Positions 42,602-53,130 of a stretch of 64,000 nt of DNA are shown here, one piece after another. The DNA is from Lepiota brunneoincarnata (lineage: Eukaryota; Basidiomycota; Agaricomycetes; Agaricales; Agaricaceae). The position numbers were made by a program, and so were the translations under genes. The stretch spans positions 496,001-560,000 of the forward strand of contig JAEBUN010000026.1 of the NCBI GenBank assembly GCA_023014365.1, in the 5' to 3' direction. The notes beneath the pieces are model-generated. The model was given only the letters and a program-made list of their open reading frames with translations. It ran no database searches and was not told the origin of the DNA. Position 1 is the first letter of the stretch. The number at the start of each line of letters is the position of its first letter.

Positions 42602-43660
42602 CATTCTGTGCTATCCCTAATCCTGAAATAATGCGCGAGATGCTTAATGCTATTGCATGCAGTTTGGGATCTACCCATTGTTGGGATCATCAAGGTACTC
42701 AACCCGATCCGTACTTGTTACACAACGGACAGCAGAAATTGCATGTGTAGGGGGTCGAATTTTAAAAATACGGATGCCACGGGTTGTCCTTCATTCAACC
42801 ACTATGATCGTCCTAAGAATGGACTCCTTGGTTGGATGAAGTCCCGCAAAATCACGAACTGTGTCTGTGAGTTGTTGAAGAAGAGAAGCGACCAAACCCG
42901 AGCTTGAGGGCAGGCATTCAACAGCGAGATTATATAATCAGTGAACGTGCGAGTTGTCCCTCAATTCGCCCTTGTGCCTCTTCCCCTCCCCACTGTCCTG
43001 CCCGCCAAATCCCGATCGGTGCCAATGCATAGTTCTATGCATATAGTCTGACGGCCTTTACCTCTCCTTCCATGCTCTGCACTTGCCAAGCCAGAATCAT
43101 ATGTATCTCACACGGCCATCTGGGTGAGATCTTCTGGTATTGGCCTGATGTACCATGGTACCTCCGAGTCCTGTCAGCGTAGTCTGACGGACTACATTGA
43201 CTTTCGTCAATGGGGTGGCCTCTATTGTGCGCCTGTGCTCTGTTCCCTGGACGGGCGTGGGTTCAGTGGAACCACTAAAAATCAATGACAGATTGTCTTG
43301 ATTTTATTTGCTGTGGAATATCTTTGTTCCATTGCAACATAAAAGGGTCATCTTACTGGGCATACGAAGGGTTTTGGTGCTCCGCATCTGGAGATAGGGG
43401 TGTCCTCTCCTGGTCCGACAGAAATCTAGTGTCACTCTTCCTCCTGTAATCGTGCCTCCTGGTGATCCGTTGATTTTGGGCTATGTATGATACTCTGTTA
43501 GGTGCCTCGGGATTTCAATGTGTGTATTCATTCCCCTGGCACATCAACGCTCTTCGCTGGGTATTAAGTTCCGTAGCATATGTCGCAAAGTCAACGTCAC
43601 GAGCAATCACTACTATTTCCCTTACCAACTCACTTGAGTGAATTTTCGACCCAGCCAGTA
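42500..43660. repeat. 3' flanking module, copy 1, with 18-nt hairpin
   Basis: This aligns with 48,200-49,380 over about 1.15 kb (for example CCTTTCCTGGGCCACCCTGG and GGGCATACGAAGGGTTTTGG). It includes the perfect inverted repeat ATGCATAG-TT-CTATGCAT at 43,025-43,042. Parts recur at 55,790-56,510. The frames in it lack motifs. It is probably a non-coding dispersed sequence carried along with the gene duplications. Confidence 0.75.
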
Positions 43661-45716
43661 CTAGTCGTCTTTAGGATCGTACTCACACCGGCGCAAGCCT
43701 AACCCCACTGCTCGCCACGTGCTAGAACTTAGGATCCCGCCTCGAGGACAGAGAGCTACGACGAGCTGATTCAGACCGTCAATACGACCAGAACTCGCAG
43801 GCTTTGGTATCCATTGGAATAACGTGAGGTTGCTGAAAGATGGCGTGCTGGACGCCCAGACACCGCGCGTAATGAGGCATATCGGGTCCGTGATGCCAAG
43901 GTTCACACCGGTGATGAGCGGCACAAAGAATAGGGCACCGCTCATTGTGCTCTGGGTTAGCAAGTACAAAGTCCTGGGTGGGCTGTGCCATGATATGTAC
44001 ACACGACTGGCTGAACTAATGCGCCCTACGCTGTGCCGGCGTGTCCGGTGTCTAAGAGTCCATACACGCCCGACGCAAAAGCAAGGGTGCATGCCACGTA
44101 TGTATATATTTCAGGATGTTTGCCACCAGAGACAAGGCCCATATGGGCTAACCTCAAAGCCCAACGACGATTCTTATGTGCTAGTGCGTAGTAACAAGTG
44201 ATTGATACATCATTGTAAGAAGCAGGCTGTCTTGATGCCAGTGAACCGTGTCTAAACGGGTAGGCTCTCTGAATAGATCTCGTCCCTGAATATGTACATG
44301 TGCTACGCTAGATGCGCCCATATGCGCCCATTGCATGCGTTCTGTGCTATTCCATGATACGAAGACATGAGTATTACGCGGTCAGTAGAGGAGCCAAGGA
44401 GCACCCGTGCGGCTGGTCCTCATGATTCTCTCCTGTGGCGGGAGCTGCTATCATCTTCATTGTACAGTCGCCCCTGTAATAACCCATAACAGTTGGGAGA
44501 AGGTCCGGGCTATGGGTTTTGACAGAACATGTGCTACGAAAAAGATCGAAAAAAAGGCCGTCTAAGAATCGATTAAGAATCAAATCAAAAAACTACTGTA
44601 TCAAAGTTATAATCATCTGTAGAAGGTGTATGAGACGTGTTAAATCTATTTTTTTATGAGAGTAGTCATCAATGCAGATATCTTTGAGACCGGCCATGTC
44701 CTCTGGGCAGAGTTGGCGACTAAATGCATGGAGACTCTGCTCCATCTTACGAGTAGCAGATGGGTGTGAAATCGTTGTCATCCTCAGTGGCTGTCTGATC
44801 CTGTTAGAGTCTCTCTTGGAGTATGGCTTTATGGGATTTAGACCGCTGCTTGAGACTGTTAAGCCCTTTTTCAAGGATATGAACTAGGCTTTTGGAGGGC
44901 ATTAGCATAGATAGTACTGAGACCGTCTGCATGAAGGCTATGTTTGCTTGAACTCAATCAACCTCTGGCATTGGGCAAGTGCCCAAATGTTCCTCCCCAA
45001 ATGGACCTGTTTACTATATATGGCCATCGGTACTATGGAGTTTCGTTCCTCGAGGCTGCTGGTTATGGGTTACAACGGAGATATGGGATTTTACAGAGTA
45101 TGCGCTCTGACAAAGATGGGCTATCTCAGAGGCGACTGTAAATAGACAAGATGCGGACAACTCCGCTCACTTTGAGCAGGGAGATTAGGGAGATTGAATG
45201 GAAGGCGTAGGAAGTGAATAGCTATTACGGCAAGGCTTGTCGTCGATGCCCATCTCTCCCTTCGGGCGAGCAACAAGCAAGCGGAATAGTGGGCTTCTAT
45301 ATGGCTGTGCAATAAGTCTTGGGTTGGAGCTTCTCCAGAATAGATTTGTCACCAGCTGTGCTATGCTGGTGAGGTGCGCCAGAGGCCAAGTTGAGCGCCA
45401 CAATCCGGGACCCATGAGCCGCGTAACGAGCAGCATATCGTAGATAAAGAAGCAAGCAGGAACGGGGACAACAGCCAGGAGGACCAAATTTTACAGCCCA
45501 TCGTCGGTATACGAACACTCGTCAGGAGTATGCCTAGTGCTACACAGGTTCCATGTGACCGAGGAAATTTAAGCCCATTCAGCCAGCAACGCTGTGGTTG
45601 ATCACTACATTAAAATAGCTCGGCGTTTATGACCCCCACGAGGAACCAAGCGATATGGTAACAGCACTGAACCCAAAGGTTATTATGAGGGTTCATTGCA
45701 TTTGCGCCTCTCTAAC
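43661..45716. other. Unassigned; relic shared with 49,370-50,000, then unique sequence
   Basis: 43,661-44,200 aligns in pieces with 49,370-50,000 (for example CTGGACRCCCAGACACC), suggesting a second duplicated relic; minus-strand frames there show short hydrophobic runs but no family I can name. 44,200-45,660 has no partner in the window. Minus-strand frame 45,487-45,185 starts with a hydrophobic segment (VLLAVVPVPACFFIYDMLL), possibly a broken membrane protein. 45,545-45,716 is the upstream region of NACHT2. Confidence 0.4.
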
Positions 45717-48096
45717 ATGGATAGTAACTTCATACACCCTCAATCACCCACTCAAGGTGCGACCTTACCACTGGGGCATTCTCATCCATGCCAACGGCGG
45801 GGGATGTTCTACAAGTCCCAGTACTGCAGCCTGAATAATCCGACAATGACTGAAAACAACTATTTCGGTGGAAGTGGTGGGTACGCCGTGAGTTTCTAAC
45901 GTCAGTCATTAAGCGAGAGTTATCCACAGGACTAGAAGCGCTCTCCAGGCATACACTCCCCGGTGCCGAGTTCGACTCTTCTGCACGTTATCCCCCTCCT
46001 GAATGTCACCCTGGTACACGAACCGATATATTGGAAAGAATCCAGAGCTGGCTCCATAGCTCCAAGCCTCAGAAGAAGCTCCTATGGCTATGTGGACCTG
46101 CAGGTGTTGGGAAATCGGCGATCATGCAGACGATTGCAGAGTCCGAGTCAGAATCCACTTCCGGCCCGGACGGCTCAACCCTCGGTGCCACACTGTTCTT
46201 CTCTAAACCCAATCGCCGCGATAATCCCCAACTTGTCTTCAACACCATTGCTTATCAACTAGCCGTCCAACACACCTTCTACCACGATTTCATCTCCAGG
46301 GAGCTCGCAAACGATCCCAAGCTGGCAGAAAAGTCCATGAGGGAACAGTTCAGGCGCTTTATCACCAGATCTTTTGCGCAACTCAAGATTTACAACGGGC
46401 ACAAGCAATTGTCGATTCTAGTGGATGGACTAGACGAGTGCGAGGGTGCACGAGAGCAGTGCGACATTGTGATGTTGATTTCCCGCTTCATCGTTGATTA
46501 TCCCAACGCGCCCCTCCTCTGGATCGTCGCGAGCCGCCCGGAGCCTCACTTGAAAAATGTATTCTCCCGCAAGGCTGCTGAACCGATCTGTTGGAAGGAA
46601 GAGGTGCCTATCGACTCCGACGATGCATGCAAGGACGTTGAGCTGTACCTGCGAAAAAGCTTTGAGGAGATTGAAGAACGTTATCCAGAATCGTTCTCGG
46701 AGGAAAGTCAATGGCCGACCGAGGGTCAGCTTCTGAAGATCTCAACTGCAGCATCTGGGTTGTTTGCTTTTGCCAGCACAGTGGTCAGATTTGTAGATGA
46801 TTATGAACGAGGGAATCCTATCTATCAGCTGGAGCAAGTGCTTGATGTTATCGACGGAACGAGGAACTCTTCAAAGTCGTGCGAGGGACCATTAAATCCA
46901 TTCTCTGCTCTTGACGCATTGTACACGCGCATACTTTCAGCAATTCCGAAGGATGTGCTTCCAACGACCAAGCGTATCCTAGACCTACATTTCGACTTCT
47001 CCAGGACTGGGGTTGTTTTCCTCTCTAACTTCCTTGGACTTCCCCAACCCAATCTATATGGCGCACTCCGGGGACTCCATTCAGTTATCCGCGTTCCACC
47101 ACCTGAATATGCCGAGAGCGATTGTTTAGATATATATCATGCCTCATTCGCAGAGTATCTGCTAGATGTCAAGCGCTCTGGCTCGTTTTCGGTGACGACG
47201 GGGCTGGACGAAAGTCGCAAATGTGCCGTGCGTATCACGCGCCATGCAATCAACGTCGAGCTCGGTAGGCTTCCCAATGTCGAGGTTTTGTCCCAATTAA
47301 TCAACTCGTAATACCCATTATCGTAGGTCCACCTGAGTCATCAGCTTCTCGCGTCATCTTGTCTTGGCCTCTTCCAAACGCCAGAGAGCTGCAGAGGAGC
47401 TTATATGAGACTGCTCTCTTCCGTATGACCATAGGCCTTAACCGTTCCCCAGAAGATGTGGTGCAGGAGGAACTGCCCATGGTGTTCGAGATTTTGATGA
47501 AACTGGACCTCCGAAGCTTTCCTCACTTTACTCCACACTACTTAATAGCATGGTACCAACGTCAGGTGTGTTCCGCCTGACTCTCGAGGAATTCTGATTT
47601 TGAATTGCAAATATAGCCTTGGCTTCGTGACCAATTACTTTGTCGCAGGTTCATGGACCTGATACCAATCCGTGCCATCCGGGTTTCACAGATCAACATG
47701 GAGGATATTACTCACGTTTGTTGCGAACGGCATGAGGACGCAGGACCTTTGATAGATTGCAGGGGCTTTCATCTTGTGGACCACTATCAAAGTCCTGGCA
47801 TACAACGGTTTTACAGTAGAGTGAGTCTGGCTCTCAGCAGGGTTTGAAGATATGTAATCGCCGCTAACCGCCAATTTTACTGGGACTTTTACCAGTATGA
47901 TCTTGGTATGGGCCCTTTGCGCTCAGAATCAATGGCTCAGGTATTGCTCGACCTAGATCACCTGCAAAGGAATTGGCCATTTGCCGCGGCCACCCTTTTC
48001 CGAGTCGGCCCAAAGCGTGTAGTGTGGTTCATGCGCGCGGTGATTCCGGATATCGAAGTTTGGCATTATCTTGTACCATATCCCGAGCCTCTATAA
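45717..48096 (+). CDS. NACHT NTPase, copy 2 (apparently intact, five exons)
   Basis: Start MDSNFIHPQSPTQG at 45,717; a short intron ends near 45,916. The large exon to 47,264 holds CHPGTRTDILERIQSW, Walker A GPAGVGKSAI, Walker B LSILVDGLDECEGAREQ, IVASRPEPHLKN, and a helical region after it (GLFAFASTVVRFVDD, LHSVIRVPPPEYAESD, YHASFAEYLLD). Introns are 47,265-47,326, 47,566-47,616 and 47,821-47,895. The last exons encode PHYLIAWYQRQ, DHYQSPGIQRF and DLDHLQRNWPF, ending PYPEPL at 48,096. The total is about 690 residues. There is no WD40, ankyrin or TPR tail, unlike many fungal NACHT proteins. The exact first splice is uncertain because no GT..AG pair gives a clean frame there. A role in non-self recognition or incompatibility is inferred from the family. 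Confidence 0.82.
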
Positions 48097-48179
48097 CCGG
48101 GTGACCCCTGCATTTAGAATGGGTCTGTGTACTATACAACTTTGTATGGGCATTAGTAGAATCGATGCTTACATGTAAA

Positions 48180-49390
48180 CCTTCATCGCGCTTCCCCGTT
48201 CCACAGAGGAGACTCAAGGCCAAACCTCCTTTCCTGGGCCACCCTGGAAATGGCTGCAAAGGCCCTGTCGGAAAAGGCTCCTTCACATTCCGTCCCCTTT
48301 ATGACATTCTGTGTTATTGCAAACCCTGAAATAATGTGCGAGATGCTTAACGCTATTGCATGCAGTTTGGGGTCTACACATTGTTGGGATCATCAAGGTA
48401 CTCACCCGATCCGTACTTGTTACACAGCGGACAGCAGAATTGCATGCGTAGGGGATCGAATTTCGAAAATATGGACGCCACGGGTTGCCCTTCGTTCCGC
48501 TACTACGATCATCCTAAGAATGGACTCCTTGGTTAGATGAAGTCCCGCAAGATCACTAACTGTGTCTGTGAGTTGTTGAAGAAGAGAAGCGACCAAACCC
48601 GAGCTTGAGGGCAGGCATTCAACAGCGAGATTATATAATCAGTGAACGTGCGAGTTGTCCCTCAATTCGCCCTTGTGCCCCTTCCCCTCCCCACTGTCCT
48701 TGCCCACCAAATCCCGATCGGTGCCAATGCATAGTTCTATGCATATAGTCTGACGGCCCTCATTTCTCCTTCCATGCTCTGCACTTGTCAAGCCAGAATC
48801 ATATGTATCTCACACGGCCATCTGGGTGAGATCTTCTGGTATTGGCCTGATGTACCATGGTACCTCCGAGTCCTGTCAGCGTAGCCTGACGGACTACATT
48901 GACGAAAGTCAATGGGGTGGCCTCCATTGTGCGCCTGTGCTCTGTTCCCTGGACGGGCGTGGGTTTAGTGGAACCACTAAAAATCATTGACAAATTGTCT
49001 TGATTTTATTCGCTTTGGAGCATCTTTGTTCCGTTGCGACATTTAAGGGTCATCTTACTGGGCATACGAAGGGTTTTGGTGCTCCGCGCCTGGAGATAGG
49101 GGTGTGCTCTCCTAGGCTGACAGAACTCTTGTGTCACTCTTCCTCCTGCAATCATATGCTTCCTGGTCGTCCGTTGACTTTGGGCCACATGTGATACTCT
49201 GTTCAAGTGCCTCGGGATTTCAACGTGCGTATCCATTCCCCTTCCATATCAAACATTTCTCACTGGGTATTAACTTCCGTAGCATAAGCCGCAAAGTCAA
49301 TGTCATGAACGATCACTCCTATTTCTCCTACCAACTCCCTCGAGCGAATTTCCTGACTCAGCCAGTGCTAGTGGTTTAGGATTGTACTCG
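48180..49390. repeat. 3' flanking module, copy 2, with 18-nt hairpin
   Basis: Aligned with copy 1 (42,500-43,660) and partly with copy 3 (55,790-56,510). The hairpin ATGCATAGTTCTATGCAT lies at 48,727-48,744. It begins just after the NACHT2 stop codon region. No coding signal. Confidence 0.75.
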
Positions 49391-50128
49391 CACCGACGCA
49401 GGACAAGCTGATTCAACCTCTCTGTGCGACCAGAAATGCGGATCCTGGTGTAAGCAGTCACTGGAAGGTTAGCCTGCACCTTCACCAAGGTGAGGTCGAA
49501 GAACGATGGCGGTGCTATGTTTACTGATAAACTGACGTTCAGATGCTGGACACCCAGACACCAATAAGGGACGCCTTGATTAACGACTATCCTACCTCTT
49601 GCAGCGCGCGTATTGAACCACATCGGGTCCGACGGAGCTGGCGATGCCAAGGTTCACACTGGTGACGAACGGCACCAAGAGTAGGACACGGTTCACTGTG
49701 CCTTAATTTAGCACGTACGCAAAGGCCTGGGTAGATTGTGTCATGACGAGGAATATACACGGCTGGTTGAGCTAATGCGCCCTACGCTATGTCAGTGTGT
49801 TAGGTGTCTAAGAGCTTATACATACATCTGGCGCAAGGCAAAGAGTGCATACCATGTATAACTTATATATGTGTGATGTATGGTCATTACTCTTTTCGCT
49901 CAGAAAACTGGATGCGTTTCAAGTCGTTTACCACCAGAGACAGGGTTCCTAGGAGCCAATCCCAAAACCCAATGACGATCCTCGAGCACCGGTGCACACT
50001 AACAAATGATTGATGCACAATCATCGATAACTGATAATCATTGTACAAAGCCTGCCATGGGAACTGATGTGACAGCACTGAGCTGGAAGGTTGTTATGAG
50101 GGGTTCATGGCATTTGCGTCTCTCAAAC
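49391..50128. other. Unassigned relic and NACHT3 upstream region
   Basis: 49,391-50,000 aligns in part with 43,680-44,200. 50,085-50,128 (GGTTGTTATGAGGGGTTCATGGC) matches 45,676-45,716 just before NACHT2, so the duplication unit starts upstream of the ATG. Confidence 0.5.
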
Positions 50129-52495
50129 ATGGATGGTAACTTCATGCATCCTCAGTCACCCATTCAAGGTGCGAGCTCCCTACTATTGGGGTTCAAGACT
50201 ACCATTCTCATCCATACCAAGGGCGGGGGATGTTCTACCAGGCCCAACATTGCATCCTGAATAATCCGACAATGACTGAAAACAACTATTTCGGTGGAAG
50301 TGGTGGGTACGCCGTTGGTTTCGAATGTCAGTCATTGAGCGAAAGTTATCCACAGGACTAGAAGCGCTCTCTAAGCATACGCTCCCCGGTACAGAATTCG
50401 CCTCTTCTGCACGTTATCTCCCTCCCCAATGTCACCCTGGTACACGAACCAATATATTGCAAAGGATCCAGAGCTGGCTCTACAGCTCAGAGCCGCAGAG
50501 GAAGCTCCTGTGGCTATGTGGACCCGCAGGTGTTGGGAAATCGGCGATCATGCAGACGATTGCAGAGTCCGACTCGGACGGAACCCTCGGTGCTACACTG
50601 TTCTTCTCCAAGCCTAATCATCGTGACAATCCCCAACTCGTCTTCAACACCCATTGCTTATCAACTGGCTGTCCGACGCCCCGCCTACTGCGACTTCATT
50701 ACAAGGGAGTTTGCGAAGGATCCCAAGCTGGCAGAGAAAGCCATGACGGAACAGTTCAGGCGGTTGATCGTCAGGCCTTTTGTGCACCTCAAGATTTGCG
50801 ATGGGTGTAAGCATTTGTCCATTCTTGTGGATGGTCTAGACGAATGCGAGGGTGCGCGAGAGCAGTGCGACATTGTGATGTTGATTTCCCGCTTCATCGT
50901 TGAATATCCCGACGCGCCCCTCCTCTGGATCGTCGCGAGCCGCCCGGAGCCTCACTTGAAAAATATATTCTCCCGCAAGGCTGCTGAACCGATCTGTTGG
51001 AAGGAAGAGGTTCCCATCGATTCCGATGATGCATGCAAGAACGTTGAGCTGTACCTGCGAAAAAGCTTTGAGGAAATTAAAGAACGCTATACAGAGTCGT
51101 TTTCGGAGGCAAATCAATGGCCGACGGAGGGCCAGTTTCTGAAGATCCCGACTGCAGCATCTGGCCTGTTCGCCTTCGCCAGTACGGTGGTCCGATTCAT
51201 AGACAACCAGCAGCGGGGGGATCCCGTCTCTCAGCTGGACCAGGTGCTTGATGTTATCGATGGAACGAGGAGGTCTTCGAAGTCGGGCGGAAGACCATTA
51301 AATCCATTCTCCACTCTCGACGCATTGTACACACACATACTTGCGGCAATTCCGGCGGATGTGCTTCCGACGACCAAGCGTATCTTAGAGCTTAATTTGA
51401 ACTTCACCACTTGTCTTGTTTTCCTCTCCAACTTCCTTGGACTTGCTCAATCCAGTCTATATGGCGCACTCAGGGGACTCCATTCAGTTATCCGCGTTCC
51501 ACCACCTGAATGTGCTGGGACTGATTGTTTAGATTTTTATCATGCCTCATTTGCAGAGTATCTGCTAGATGTCAAGCGCTCTGGATCGTTTTCGGTGGCA
51601 GGACAAGATGAATGCCGCAAGTGTGCTGTGCGCATCATGCGCAACGCAACCAGCATCAACTTCGGTGGGCTTCCCAGTGCTGATGTTCTGTCCCAACTGA
51701 TCAACTCGTAATATTCGTTATCGTAGGTCCACTCAAGTCGGCTTCTCGCGTCATCCTGTCTTGGCCTGTTCCGAATGCCAGAGGGCTGCAGATGGACTTA
51801 CATGACACTGCTCTCTTCAACATGACTACTTGGCTCGCCCTTTGCCCAGAGAATGTGATATGCGAGGAGCTGTCCATGGTAATCGAGGTTTTGATGAAAC
51901 TGGACCTCAGGAGTATTCCTCGCATCCCTCCACACTACTTAATAGCATGGTACCAACGCCAGGTATGTTCCGCCTAACTCTCCGGAACTTCTGACTTGAA
52001 TTGCAGATTTAGCCTTAGCTTCGTGACCAGTTACTTCGTCGCAAGTTCATGGACCTGATACCAATCCGTGCTATACAGGTTTCACAGATCAACATGGAGG
52101 ATATAACTCACGTTTGTTGCGAACGGCCTGAGGACGCAGGGCCGTTGATAGATTGCAGGGGCTTTCATCTTGTGGACCACTATCGCAGTTTTGGCACACA
52201 ACGGCCCTACAGTAGAGTGAGTCTGACTCTCAGCACAGTTTGAAGACATGTAATAGCTGCTAACCACACACCTTACTGGGACCTTTACCAGTATGATCTT
52301 GGTATAGGCGCCCTTTGCGCTCAGAATCAATGGCTCAGGTATCGCTCGATCTCGATCACCTGCAGAAGAATTCGCCCTTTGCCACGGCCACCCTTTTCCG
52401 AGTTGGCTCGAAACGTGTGGTGTGTTTTGAACGCGCGGTGACCCAAGATATGGAGAGTTGGACATTATGTCATACCGTACCCAGAACTTCAGTAA
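50129..52495 (+). pseudogene. NACHT NTPase, copy 3 (broken)
   Basis: Start MDGNFMHPQSPIQG. Walker A GPAGVGKSAI (about 50,520), Walker B LSILVDGLDECEG (about 50,815) and IVASRPEPHLKN are present. Closest to NACHT2, with the same exon borders (51,665-51,726 intron, 51,963-52,012 intron). Lesions: an N-terminal length change near 50,190; CACCCATTGC where NACHT2 has CACCATTGC (about 50,652), a one-base gain that breaks the NACHT frame; a TGG-to-TAG change in the first codons of exon 4 (about 52,016); and a 2-nt gain in the last exon (about 52,305). The ORF after the first break is still open for 300 codons, so the damage is recent. Confidence 0.82.
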
Positions 52496-53130
52496 CTGAT
52501 AACCCTGCCTCTAGGACAGATCTGTGTACCGCTATAGGTTTTCACTAGATGTATTCAAGTACCGGATTTGCACCCGCGATGCATCTTGGTTCCCTCGAGG
52601 AAACTACCTGTATTATTTCATCCCTATCAGAACGTCCAAATTTGGATTTTTCCAGAGATCGGGGAATTGTGCTTCAGTACTAGTCAGCAGCCGTGCTAAC
52701 GCCTCTAGCCCATCCCCGCAACATAGTCAAAGAACTCCACTGCATCAACTTCTTTTCTTCTCGAAGACCACTTTACTCCTTGCGATAGATTACGAGTCTT
52801 ATCCTCGAGAAAGTTGGGCCGCCGCCTGAGGTTAGCATTTATTTTAACCAGTTTTGGGGTCTGTCTTACATACAGAGTCCGTCCAAGAATTCGTATCTTC
52901 ATCATGTGTTACGCAGCTTCTAGTCTACTCGTGTGTATCTTGCCCCCTAAATCAGTAGCTTAGGCAAACGACCAGGGAGCATTACTATTCGGGTCAGGAA
53001 TAGCCGGTGAGAAGTAGGATGCCCGTGGCAAATGACGAGATCAATTGAGGTAAGAGGTGAGAAGAGCCCCCTGATATTTAAGCAAACCGTCGGTAAGCCC
53101 AGGTGTAGAACTTAATTGAGATCACTAAGC
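52496..53130. other. Intergenic, ALDH3 upstream region
   Basis: No gene seen; a 101-codon plus frame (52,524-52,829) lacks motifs. Confidence 0.5.
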
